Source of the DNA: Macropodus opercularis
Lineage: Eukaryota > Chordata > Actinopteri > Anabantiformes > Osphronemidae
Reading direction: 5' to 3'
Length of the DNA: 64,000 nucleotides
Assembly: GCA_030770545.1 (NCBI GenBank)
Contig: CM061098.1
Coordinates: 5,536,001-5,600,000 of the forward strand
Program-made: the position numbers and the translations under genes
Shown: piece after piece, positions 12,482 to 24,800 of the stretch
Layout of the letters: each line of letters opens with the position of its first letter
Numbering within the stretch: position 1 is the stretch's first letter
Notes under the pieces: model-generated
What the model saw: the letters and a program-made list of their open reading frames with translations, nothing else
The model's database searches: none
Told to the model about the DNA's origin: nothing

Positions 12482-13898
12482 ATGCAGAGAGTCGCGGTTG
12501 TGGCGAGGAGCTAATCTGCAGCGCTGGTTTATGAGCAATCTGGAGTCAAACACTAGTAGAAATACAGTTAGGAAATGTTGGAGGAGGAGGAGGATGAAAT
12601 GTGATCGTGTGAGTAGGTGTGAGACTGTGCACAGCCTGAGTGATGGGCTGGAAAAAAGGTGCTGGGAACTTTAAGACCTAGTTAATTCAGCAGGCACGAA
12701 ATCAGTGTCTCTACATAAATTTACCTTTTGAAGCTCTTTGAATGTTTTCACTGAGCCTCCTGTGGATGTGAGGCCACTAGAGGGCACAGCCTGTAAGAGG
12801 CGTCCAGTTCAACCAGTTCAACCAGTCAACCGCACGTTTTCCACCAGACCAGAGAGTCTCACAGTCATAGTGACATGATATCACCTGCGAATGTGCGATA
12901 GCAAACTGATCAGCACGGCATTGACCCCAGCAACAAACAACAACTGGCCGTTCAGTACGCGACCCCAACAAAATGACAGGACCTTTTGTTACTGAGTTGT
13001 GTTTCTGCCTTAGTGGAATAAATCGGTGTCAGTCGGACGTCTGCCTGGCGCCTCAGGTTATAGATCAGTGTATCTGTAACCTGATCACAGGGCAGTGGCA
13101 CAGCGACACATCTCATGTCTTCAGTTACAGTCATTTGTCTTCTCGAGTGGATCACACCCCGTAGATCCAAACCAGGCAAGTCCCCTTTTTGTCCAACACA
13201 GGACATTAACCTTCGCCTTGGACAATCGCTCGCCTGACGAAAATCATACGATCTCTGTCTTTTCAATCTGGTCTGATCAGTTTATTTACACCACTTTAGC
13301 TCTGCTGTATGAGCTGCCAAGCAGACTTTCATCCCACGGGTAGAAGTCAAACGATGTGAAATATATTTATGAAGCTCTTTATTAGTATGCCTCTCTTGGT
13401 TTCTGCTAGCTGAAATGACTCTGGTGTAATCTTCTGCTTCTTTTCGATTCTGCTCTTTCTTGTTTATTTTCTGCCAGCTGCACAAACCTGAGAGTCCAGG
13501 AAATTAAAAGATGAGGACTTCTGTTGCTGGGAGCCACAGGGTTGTTACTGCTCTCCAAGACAGGTGGAGTGTTAACGCCAGAGCTGACATCTGAGGCCAG
13601 ATGATGTCAACTGGCAGGGACCCACCAGATTTTAATGAAGGAACACAGTCTTCACCAAACCGGGTCGAGTCATTATCCCACTTTGATATTGTCCTTGAAT
13701 CTCTAGAAAATATCATATTCTGTCTCTCGATAGTCACTTGTGCATTCAAAGCATTGAAATCGCCACCATAAGCCTCTTGTGTTCACCAGATGGCTTCTGT
13801 AGATTTTGGCAATAGTTAAACAATGATTTGACTGTTAAGATGGTTAAGAGATTAAAAATGGTTTTCTCAACTTGTAGTTCAACCCGTTAATCTCGCCA
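12482..13898. other. Gene-free stretch
   Basis: Overlapping short frames on both strands (up to 104 codons at 12952-13266, minus) have no recognisable content. A (gga)n run lies near 12580-12594. Confidence 0.5.
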
Positions 13899-13964
13899 CT
13901 CCGTAACCTCTCCGTAACCTCTCTGTAACCTCTCCGTAACCTCTCCGTAACCTCTCTGTAACCT
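13899..13964. repeat. 11-bp minisatellite, six copies
   Basis: Six adjacent 11-bp units of 'ctccgtaacct', with units 3 and 6 carrying 'ctctgtaacct'. Units 1-3 equal units 4-6, so the array looks like a 33-bp trimer duplicated once. Imperfect units flank it at 13885-13898 and 13965-13975. Confidence 0.9.
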
Positions 13965-15929
13965 CTCCGCCTGCCTTGATCTCAGTTTTGTAGATTAATG
14001 GCTGGCTTGTCAGTAAAAAGGTCAGATTTCAAAGGGGTGGTCACTTTTGGCTTTTTCCTTTTCACCCCTCTGACCAGCCTTAACTTAACCACGAGTCCTG
14101 TCACTCTTTTATTAATGGACACGTTCCAGACTTGACCGTCAACACAGAAAGACGTCACTGTTGAGATGGCTCTGATGTTTCTGCACATAACATCACAGGC
14201 TTTTGCTTAAAGTTTGTAAAGAAGGAGTAAAAACTACTGAGCTCATGACTTCGAGTAGGAACTCACCCACAGAGTTGCTCTGAAAAATTTCAGTGTAATT
14301 CTAAGACCATTCATTATGTTGTCATCGTGCTTAGCTTTGGTCCATTGGCTGTGAAAGTGAGTTAGAGCTGGATAAGTCGCACCTTAGAAGGTTTGCAGCC
14401 CTTCAGACCTTGAGAAATGGCTTCTCAGCCCAGCAAAAAATCCTCATCTTAAGCCCCCGCCCACGAGGGACTGACCTGTGGCTGGAGTAGCCTGTTTGCG
14501 GCCTGACCTCCTCCTTATCCTGCGCTACAGAGTAAATAACATTCGGCATGGCTGCTGGTCTGAGTGAATGCAAAAAGCTTTGTGCAGCGGTCCATGCTGT
14601 TCATGGCCTAAAGAGGCGATTATCCTCAAACATATTTAGAAAAACACGATTACGGTTCCATCGCCAGTTGTATCTGAGGACTTCTGTAACAACCGGATCT
14701 GGTTCCTCACAGTTTTGCTCAATACAGATGATTACATAATAAAACTGTTTCATTTAAAGTAAAGATGAGAGAAATGAATCCTTCAGCAGCTGTATTTGTT
14801 GCGATGCTGTTCAGGTGAAGAGAAAGAGAAACGTGTTTTGTGAGGCACTCGAATCAGATGCGTTCTTTACTGCCTGTTAAGACATTCTTGCCTCATACAA
14901 TATAAAAGCTCAAATTACTGCAACCAAGTGATGCCATTACCCAGCATGCACTGCCATGCCTATAACCTTTAGACAGCCAGGATTCCTTTTGCGTAGATAT
15001 TCTAAAAGTTCTAGGGATAAACCTATTTGAGACTCAAGGACGTGCTTGGTCATGTCCAGTTTCCTCATACATACATTTAGTTGCGGACCATTTTAGCCTA
15101 ATGGCCTTTTACTTTTTGCTCCACTGCCAGAAGTCATATGCAAAAGGGAAAATATGCAGTAAATATTCAAGTGTGTCACGTAATAGCATGTAGGGGATGA
15201 ATTCTCGCTATGTACACATGACAGAGATAAAGCTCCAGGTCTCCACAGGTCTACAGTGAAAAGAAAAGAATTCTGCCAGACGTGGCCGTCAGTCTACTCG
15301 TCAAAAGCCTCCTTTCAGTTAACAACCAGTCTGAAAGACGGCTGGTAGCTCTGGCAGACAGACATGGTCAGCATGAAAGGAATGACGAGGAAATACAGAC
15401 CCAGTCAGACTCAGTCAGCCAAATTATTAGAAGATTACAGCGTCAACATGCATTTCACCCTGCATGTTATTCAGATTGGTGGTAGTGAAAGACTTTTTCA
15501 TGATGTCAGAGCACGTAGCTCACAGCTGCACCACAGCCCTCCATTAAGAAAGAAAAACCTTCTTTAGCAGTTCAGTTATTTAAAGGTTTGCTTTATCGAC
15601 CGCTTTCCCCTGTTTTTTGGTTACTAACTCAGGCGCAACCTACAGAATATATATAATATAAATTCTAATAAGTATTTAAATTTAGAATTAACCCAAACTG
15701 CACCAGAGCAGTCATTGATTACCTCACATGATTGACCCCGACCAGTGCTTTGTTCTCTGCACTCTACCAATGATGGTACATGATTCTTTGTGAGATCCCT
15801 TAAAGACATCTCTGACTCCTGTCAGAGGAGAGTAGCATCCGATGGTGTCAGACAACTGCAGCCATGGAGGCCAAAGTCTGGCTGACGTCCTTCGTATAAA
15901 TAGATGAACGGACTGAAATGGAAAGACGG
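13965..15929. other. Gene-free stretch
   Basis: No exon, RNA gene or repeat was recognised. Short open frames (up to 68 codons) lack support. Confidence 0.5.
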
Positions 15930-16026
15930 GTGCTTGGTGGTAGGTTCCTTTATTGGGATAGAGGCCAATGCTTTGGTCTTGCTTGAACTTCTCCTGGTAA
16001 GCGGTTCAAATCCCCACCAGTGCACA
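15930..16026 (+). repeat. Possible tRNA-derived SINE relic (B-box only)
   Basis: 'ggttcaaatcc' at 16003-16013 fits the RNA polymerase III B-box consensus (GGTTCRANNCC). It is preceded by 'tggtggtaggttcc' about 70 bp upstream, a weak A-box-like position. No cloverleaf could be folded by eye, so it is not called a tRNA. It is either a decayed SINE head or a chance match. Confidence 0.25.
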
Positions 16027-17531
16027 TTTTTACGCTCTCGTGCTCCTATTTCCAACTGCAATTGGAAACTGTCTCCTTCTCTGATAACGTTTTCTCGTTG
16101 CCGCATGTAAGGCAGGACCAGGCGAAGTGAACTCTTGCACTCGCATTTCTTCCAAGCTGTTTTGTTACCTTCAGAATTAGCTCGATTGCATTTCCATCCA
16201 TGTATGGTTTTAAAATCACATGGCCTTCGGAATTCAAAGCCTACCGTATAACCACACACACACACACACACCACAGTACATAAACGTCCGTTTAAATGAA
16301 TCACAGACACACGTGGACTTAACATTCAGGAGAGTTTGCAGAGGTTTGCTTGTGTCTTTGTGTACTAGACGCACTGTGATGTTTATTCCACCAGTTACCC
16401 ATTGATCAGTGGTAATGACTTGTAGCCTCAGCAGATTGGAATTGATGTTACAACTGCGATGCAGTTGGCTTTCAATATAAAGCCTTTCACTTTATGACCC
16501 ACAAGCCATTGTGTAAAAACAGTTGTAATCATGACATACAACTCTGGCGGCGCTGACTTGAACATGCATTTACTGCATGTTGACTTTTATCGTTGGGAAC
16601 ATGTAGCAGCCACAGTGAACGTGCTCTGCAAAATGTGCTAGATTGGCTCCACAACATTTCTATGGGCGATTTTTTTATTCAAATTTACTGACTAAGATTT
16701 CAATAAATAGTTTGGGAAGAATGCTGACAGTTTAATTATTTCTGTTGCTGTTAAGTTTGTCTGTACAGCGCTTTTGGCAGCGTCTGATGGATGAATAGGA
16801 CGCTAAACAATGTGATGATGCATTTCATTTGAATTTACGAACACAGGCAGCGAGAAGTTAATAAAAATACGTCCTAGAGGTTGTTGTCCTTCACGCAGAA
16901 GAATCTTTTGACCTTGTGGTGTTTTTGGTGGACATGTGTTATAATTTTTGATGTGTATTGAACCATTGTCCACCTTTTTAAATTAATCATGGATTTCTAA
17001 TCAATCATGGCTGAAGTTCATGCAGTATGCAATACATGAGTCCTAACATGAAAGACGCAGAACTGTGCATATCAATATCACGACGACTACATGAACTGCG
17101 CTTTCACAGAAGGTCATCCAGCTGCTCACTACTATAAGTTACAACTGAAGCTACAACTACAATAATTACTTTCATTCAGGCTCATTACTGAATGTTGTCA
17201 GAGTCAGAATTCTGTAATACTGAGATGCCACATGTGCCTTAAAACACATATTAGTCACTGTCGTCATTGCTCCTGCTAAAAAAAACATGAGCTGCAACCA
17301 ATTAGATGTACACGTTTTGACCGGAGGGTGAAGCGCACTGACTCTTTAACCTCCTGGCTTTTTCAGGACGCTGCTGTATTTCAGTTTCATGGTTGGCTCG
17401 TATCACGTGTCGATAAACAAGTGCACCTGTTAGCGAGTGTCCTTTACCCTTTTAGAAAATTAGCAAGAACAATAACTGATTCCCTGTCGTTTACATACAC
17501 ACACACCCAAAAACAACGAGCCACAGAAGAG
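16027..17531. other. Gene-free stretch with a short (CA)n run
   Basis: A (CA)n run lies at about 16254-16270. Otherwise it is unique, AT-leaning sequence without recognisable genes. Confidence 0.5.
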
Positions 17532-19101
17532 GTGGTATCTGGATGTCTGGTGGTGTATGGATGTCTGGTGGTGTCTGGATGTCTGGTGGTGTCTGGATGT
17601 CTGGTGATATCTGGATGTCTGATGGTATCTGGATGTCTGGTGGTGTCTGGATGTCTGATGGTATCTGGATGTCTGGTGGTGTCTGGATGTCTGATGGTAT
17701 CTGGATGTCTGGTGGTGTCTGAATGTCTGGTGGTGTCTGGATGTCTGGTGGTGTTTGGATGTCTGGTGGTGTCTGGATGTCTGGTGGTATCTGAATGTCT
17801 GGTGATATCTGGATGTCTGATGGTATCTGGATGTCTGGTGGTGTCTGGATGTCTGATGGTATCTGGATGTCTGGTGGTGTCTGAATGTCTGGTGGTGTCT
17901 GGATGTCTGGTGGTGTTTGGATGTCTGGTGGTGTCTGGATGTCTGGTGGTGTTTGGATGTCTGGTGGTATCTGAATGTCTGATGGTATCTGGATGTCTGG
18001 TGGTATCTGAATGTCTGATGGTATCTGGATGTCTGGTGGTATCTGAATGTCTGATGGTATCTGGATGTCTGGTGGTGTCTGGATGTCTGATGGTATCTGG
18101 ATGTCTGGTGGTGTCTGGATGTCTGGTGGTGTTTGGATGTCTGGTGGTATCTGAATGTCTGATGGTATCTGGATGTCTGGTGGTATCTGAATGTCTGATG
18201 GTATCTGGATGTCTGGTGGTATCTGAATGTCTGATGGTATCTGGATGTCTGGTGGTGTCTGGATGTCTGATGGTATCTGGATGTCTGGTGGTGTCTGGAT
18301 GTCTGGTGGTGTTTGGATGTCTGGTGGTATCTGAATGTCTGATGGTATCTGGATGTCTGGTGGTATCTGAATGTCTGATGGTATCTGGATGTCTGGTGGT
18401 ATCTGAATGTCTGATGGTATCTGGATGTCTGGTGGTGTCTGGATGTCTGATGGTATCTGGATGTCTGGTGGTGTCTGGATGTCTGGTGGTGTTTGGATGT
18501 CTGGTGGTGTTTGGATGTCTGGTGGTGTTTGGATGTCTGGTGGTGTTTGGATGTCTGGTGGTGTTTGGATGTCTGGTGGTATCTGGATGTCTGGTGGTGT
18601 TTGGATGTCTGGTGGTGTCTGAATGTCTGGTGGTATCTGGATGTCTGGTGGTGTCTGGATGTCTGGTGGTGTCTGAATGTCTGGTGGTGTCTGAATGTCT
18701 GGTGGTATCTGGATGTCTGGTGGTGTTTGGATGTCTGGTGGTATCTGGATGTCTGGTGGTGTCTGAATGTCTGGTGGTATCTGGATGTCTGGTGGTGTTT
18801 GGATGTCTGGTGGTATCTGGATGTCTGGTGGTGTCTGGATGTCTGGTGGTGTCTGGATGTCTGGTGGTGTCTGGATGTCTGGTGGTGTCTGAATGTCTGG
18901 TGGTATCTGGATGTCTGGTGGTGTCTGGATGTCTGGTGGTGTCTGGATGTCTGGTGGTGTCTGGATGTCTGGTGGTGTCTGGATGTCTGGTGGTGTCTGG
19001 ATGTCTGGTGGTGTCTAGATGTCTGGTGATGTCTGGATGTCTGGTGGATGTATGGTGGTGTCTGAATGTCTGATGGTATCTGGATGTATGGTGGTATCTG
19101 A
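17532..19101. repeat. 18-bp G/T-rich minisatellite (~87 copies)
   Basis: The unit is 'ggatgtctggtggtgtct' with a few recurring variants ('ggatgtctgatggtatct', 'gaatgtctgatggtatct', 'ggatgtctggtggtgttt'). Variants are ordered into higher-order blocks: 18061-18240 and 18241-18420 are identical 180-bp (ten-unit) blocks, 17941-18060 matches the last two thirds of that block, and a fourth begins at 18421. From about 18500 the array switches to simpler variants. Because 18 is divisible by three and the unit has no stops on this strand, all three + frames stay open, giving a spurious 581-codon frame (repeating SGCLVV) and others (DVWWCL, MSGGVW). The array ends in slightly irregular units at 19040-19101. 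Confidence 0.95.
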
Positions 19102-22100
19102 ATACAACTGAATAGCTATCAGGTGACTTTATTTCAGCAAAACCTACGGTTCAATCCGCCATCGTCGCTGGGTAGTATCTCATACTGAAGCACACAGCAT
19201 CTTTTCCTTCACAATGACTGTAGCATCAAATCATCATCAAATGTAAGTTAGTAGTTTTAAGCCCCAGTGATCAGCTTCCACTTATTTGTGCTGTGCTATG
19301 GATCGATGGACGTGCATATGCGTATGTGCATTCTGAAACATTTTCATAATTGATCAGCGACTCCAAGCTGCAATACAAATGAGGTGCAAAGCTAGCCGGT
19401 GTGAAAATAAAAGCTATTACCATACAGTCGATTGACCCCTTTGTGGCGAGGATCCTTGAATCTTAACAGGTTCGTTTGTCTGCACTCATTTGTTATTGAT
19501 GCAATGGGATCTGCAAATGTCCCTGTGAGTTAATGAGTGTAAAAGATTTGAGTTATGTTAGATAAAATAAACAAAGCAAAAGTTTGTCTCAGCTGCCAGA
19601 TGTCCAGACGAAGACAGGACAAGCTGCAGTCCTGACAGGAGGCATGATGAAATCAGGAGCAACTTGTAGTTTTGTTTTATCTGCCAGTTGGTTTATATTT
19701 GAGCAAGTATATACCAGCTGTTCAGCAGTAAAGCAGACTTTCTGGGAACGAAAGTAGCTCCGGCGGTTTGGGTGATGATGTTTTTAAGCTTAGCTAGTTG
19801 CTACTCAAAGTATTTAGATTAAAGTTTGGTGGAATGAAAATGTGTCTTCACGCAATTTGGCTCGAGGCTTTTGTAAAATGGTGCATTAATGTATGAAACA
19901 TCCAGAGTTTCAACATTTGCATGATGTTTGGAATTAACATGAGCTAAATAAAATATTTTCCCTAATTTCCCAAATGACCTTAATCTAGTTTCTGCTGAAA
20001 ATGTGTCTTAAATATCCCTAAAATACAAGCAGTCGCGACCTTCATCTGTCTCAGTTGTGTTAAGAGTCTGCCCACACTGGAATCAAAATAAATCCAGAGA
20101 TGCAACACTGGACCCAACGCATGTCTGAGGTCTTTCCTACACGTGACCTCTGGGAATTCAGCACAAAAGCGTAAGATCTGGAAAAGGACATTTGACTATT
20201 GTCTTATGTGAAATATTGTTTAGGATTTATTGTGAGCGTTTACTCTTAAAGCAACATGCTCTGTTTTTGTCTGCGTGACTCCTTGCCCTCATCATCAGCT
20301 TCTCTCTCTGGTTATAAATATTTAAGAGAGCTTCAGATGAACGTGTCTTCAGTGAGAGGAGTGGGAGACGTGGCGTGATTTGTGTCCTACAGGCAGGTAC
20401 TGCATGATCGCAAGGTGAAGCCAAACGAGAGATTTCTTTTTACCCTATTCTGATGTTTCACGTTGATGATGAGAAGACACATCTGCAGCCACGGAGTACA
20501 GTAGCACACCTCCTTAATGAATTGGGCTGCCACAGAACTGCAGGACCAACATGAAATTACTTTGAGGCGTGACTTGATAAATTCCATCCTCTCTATATTT
20601 GCACCGCAGCAGTTTTGACTGCAGCTACTCTGAAATAATGGCAGCAGACACGTCTATTTCTTCTCAGGTGGAGCTCGAGCTGGAGGGTGTGGATGGTAAT
20701 TGGCTTGGCTGGGGGTTCTGTTGGTGGGAGGGGGAGTTTGGGAGGTATTGGTGCAGTTCTCTGACTCTTCATACATCACAGAGTCAAATTTGAATAATTT
20801 CTCAGCATGCTCCGGGTTTGTGTTGTCACAGCATCCCCAGACGTGATGGAAGGCAAAGCTTGGGTGTGGGAGGAAGAGGAAGCAGACTCACACGCTCAGG
20901 AAATGATCAACAGTTATTAGATCTTGTCAGAAACTTGTCGAACATCTATCATGGGAAATTAGGTTTAACACATGTGACGGCAAAACATACGATTTGGAAA
21001 ATTAATGGGGAGTCGAGCCAAATGTAGAGCAACTGGAAACGAGGACTCAAAATGATCTCAGCAGCACTTTTCAGTCTCTTTTTGAACTCCTGTGCTTTTC
21101 TGGCTGCCACATCTCACTAGTGACGGAGAGTAAAACTCAAAATTAGATGCATGTGTGATTCCTTCTAATCACCAAGTCTGTACATGAACATTTAGGTCAC
21201 CCTTCTTTGGTTAAGATGACTTTGGTGCCCTGTAGCAAATGTCTCTATTATAGGAAACGCAGCCCACTCAAGAAGGACCACAAAGGAAAGTGGAGCATTC
21301 GCCCTCACTCCTCTGTTTTGTGTTTTGTTAATAGTTCGTGCTCACTCCTGTACTTTTGCTTTCTGACATAAATGTCTTAGTTAATGAAAATCACACGATT
21401 CTGCTTGACTGTCCTCGTTGTTGTGTAACATAATTATCAGCCTTCTTTGACGTTCCTGAACAGTGGTTTTTACGCCTCAAAAGCCCCTTTGAGATTTTTA
21501 TATCCCATAAATGACAGCCCCCTCGCGGGACTCGTCACGCTGCACCGTAGCCTCTTCCAGTTTCCAAAACACTTCCTAAAAAATGCATGTTTCAGTTTCA
21601 TGCTTGCAGTGAGCATGAGACTGATTTGGTGACGACTGTGTCAATGAACTTCTTAAGTCACCTTCAGTTTAAAAGCTTGTCTTCCTTTCAAACCACAGAC
21701 CTGAGGGTTGGCCCATCTGTACTTCACTCTCTTAGAGGCCTTCTTTAAACAGCGTCCTGCTGTGTCACCTGCAGGTTCCCTCTTTTCCAATATGCTGACA
21801 TTCAGCCACTTCTCTCATGCTCATGCTCTTGAGCTCTCCAGGGGGAAACTAAAAAGAAACAAAAGCCCGATGTGGCATCGATCCTGATGAAACCAGCTGC
21901 TGTAGTTTGGCTCTAGCCTCCCTGCTGAGATACACTGATAGGCAGAGGATGATGGCGACGTCTTGCTTACAGTATGTCAGAGTCCCCTTGTTGCTCTATT
22001 CTGACATGCTTTCAGTGTGTTTCATGGGTTTTGCTACATAGAGCAGAACGGATTCAGCAGATTCAGACTTGATCATTATAACAAACTCTGATCCTGCAGC

Positions 22101-24060
22101 CAGTACAGATTAAAAAAGTACACTGGCTAAGTTTTCCATGCAGCAGGTCTGAATGTCGGCCATGTCTTCTTTGATGGACTAAGAGTGAAACTCATTAAGA
22201 TGGTAATGCACACAAATACTCTGTGATCAATGCTCAGGCAGAGATACTTAAACTCTGTGTGGCATTGTTTTGGACGCCCATCGACTCTCTCTGTTGCCTC
22301 GTAACGAATACAAACTGCAGCATAAAATTGAATAAAACAGAAGCAACACAAACGAAAATTCAATTAGAAGAAATAAATGGGGCTTTTCTACGGGGGCAGG
22401 ATAGTGTATCTAATCCTTTAATTAGGCTGAATGTCCACATTGCAGCATTTTTTTTTCTTGTATGCGAAGTTTTCTATAGATGAAGAGAAGAGGACAAAGA
22501 GGGGTGGACTCAAAAGATGAATTAAAATAAGTTCACGAGATCTGGTTTTGACAGTCTGTGCCGTTTTTGAACCGAGTTCTTCTGAGATTTGTTGTTTTGT
22601 TTCACTGGCGAATGAAAGCAGCAAATGTAGTGTTTGTTCCTTGTCTGTTTGAGGGCTAGAAAATGGGCCCTTCCTCTGCGTCACGTCAAATCTCACAAAT
22701 TAAAGCGGCAGCCACAAACACTCTCTGCGTTGAATGTTTCATTTTAAGTCGCATTTTCTACGAGGCTTTGCGGTTTGTGAGGAACAGAGCCGGGGCTGTC
22801 AGGATGCGGGCAGGGTCACGTAATGGGTTTCATGTTTGCTTGCAGCTATTACATTACAATGAAACCAGCAGACGCTAATGGAATGATAGGCAATGACACC
22901 CGGGAACACAATATTGCTCCTCCTGTCTTAAGAGTGAGGCATTACACCAATAAATATTACTAATGGGAGCGCGGTGGAGCGCACGGAGGGTTGCGTGTCC
23001 ACGGAATACTAACGCTGTGTGTAAAACTACAAAGCAACAACAACCACAACCGAAAAATCACTGAGAAGCGCTGGAGATACGTGGAGATCATCTGAGACGC
23101 CAAGGATGTTAGAACAGGAAGACAGAGAAGGAGAGGAGAGAAGGTATTGGAGCAATAACTGCACAAACACCAGAGATGTCTCCCTTAGCGCCTGTTCCAC
23201 CCATAATTCTCTATGCTTGTCTCTATGGCAACCGTTGGCTTTTTGAAGTCTCCCAAACACAGAGACGAGCACCCAACGCAAACACACACAGGTTGTACAC
23301 GGATCTACTTGTAAACCCATGTTGTTTTTCTCACTGGCAGGTGCAGTGCCTTGTGGGTAAAAAACTATTTTTTCACTGGGTCCATAGCAAATAGAAATAT
23401 CTCTGGTTCTTCAGGAGAAGTGTTTATTAACACAGTCAAGAAATTAATGAAATCCTCTTACTCAAATGGAAGCTTGTCATTGGATATGGTAGGACTGTAG
23501 GACAGGTGCTGAGCTCGGACTCCTTACGTCTGTCTCTGTTATTACCTTCAGTGCAATATCAGAAAAAGAATAAAAATGATGACAGCTTTTCTCTGTTCTT
23601 TCACATTTAATAATCCCTTTTGGCATATGTGCTGCGGTGAAGTATTACAGTGATCGTCCTGCTGACAGTTTTCCTCCCGTATCATTTAACCATACTCGAC
23701 TTTATTATAGATCAGTGCTTTTGTCAGTGCAGTGTAAAGTAATAGTAAAAATCAAGCCAAGAAGCAGCCGTGTGTAAAGATCAGCTGCAGCGCTGAGCAC
23801 CGGGTTGTTTATTCAGTCTTGACTGGATATTTGAAGTCAAATGTGTCGACATTTGCACTTTTTGTTTTATTTTAGTTCCGTATTCCCCCCATAATGGCTG
23901 TTATATAATCATCTTATGAGTCTGTAAAGGCCCAAGTGAGTTTTAAACTGTGCAGGCAAACAGCTCTGTGCATATTCGTCCACCATTTCTCACGAGTCAG
24001 AGACGGGAGCTTGTTTACAGGTTAGAAAAAAAGGTTTATAGGAGCCTTGTAAACGATACT
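19102..24060. other. Gene-free stretch
   Basis: About 5 kb without recognisable exons, RNA genes or mobile elements. The longest frame is 97 codons (minus 23027-23320) and has no recognisable motif. A T8 run lies near 22449. Confidence 0.5.
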
Positions 24061-24063
24061 AAG

Positions 24064-24094
<31 letters not shown>

Positions 24095-24095
24095 G
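24064..24095. repeat. (GT)n followed by an 18-base G run
   Basis: About seven GT units run directly into eighteen consecutive G residues (24078-24095). G runs this long are rare and can form quadruplexes. They are also prone to sequencing length error, so the exact count is uncertain. Confidence 0.9.
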
Positions 24096-24773
24096 TGACT
24101 ACGAGAAACATCACTGTTACTGATGATTCTCAAACCAGCTCTCACTGCTCACCGGCACAGTGACTGATAGTAAACATTACCTTTCCAATGAGGAACCAAC
24201 AGAAACAAACAACACAGAGCCACGCAGACATAAATATAGCTGTAATATTTCTACAGGGAAGAGCTGCCACAATGCTGCTGCACACTTTACGTTACCCGTT
24301 AGTCGGTAAAGGCTGGAGACGAAATGAGAAGTGACAGTACTGAAAACACAGCACAATCCCACACCAACGCAAGCGCTACGTTTCCTCGTATGTTTACAGG
24401 CCGACGGCGTGTCTCACAAGCAAGTTCCCACACCAAACGCTATCGCAAGTGACACCGGTGACAAAACAGATTAAGTACCAAACCAGTCGGACGTGTGTTT
24501 GGATGCACACAATTAAAACAAAGCACGGTAGCAAGAAAAAGTTTTTCCCTGTCTGCTGTTCATTACCTCACTTCCTGCACAGATGAGCCAGCAGCGACCT
24601 GTTCGTTTGCTGTCACTTTAATTATCACCTGAAAGAACACGCAGGCACAAACGAGCAGCGAATATAAACCCTGCAAAGCGCTGGTGCTGTCCACAGATGC
24701 ATCACAGAGAAGCTTGTGCTTATTATAGGAGCATCTGGAGCATCAGTTCTGGGTTTGATTATATATTCAGAAT

Positions 24774-24800
24774 TAAAAAAAAAAAACAAAAAAACAAAGA
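24774..24800. repeat. A-rich run
   Basis: About 27 bases, nearly all A, interrupted by two C residues. There is no recognisable SINE body 5' of it, so I do not call it a retroposon tail. Confidence 0.7.

Noticed and set aside
15993..16026. tRNA gene
   Set aside because: Only a B-box-like word is present; no acceptor stem or anticodon arm could be folded.
17328..19073. 581-codon open frame on the + strand
   Set aside because: Almost all of it is the 18-bp minisatellite. The other two forward frames are also open, and the peptide is a monotonous SGCLVV repeat.
17532..19101. CRISPR-like array
   Set aside because: Units are contiguous with no unique spacers, in a vertebrate context. It is a minisatellite.
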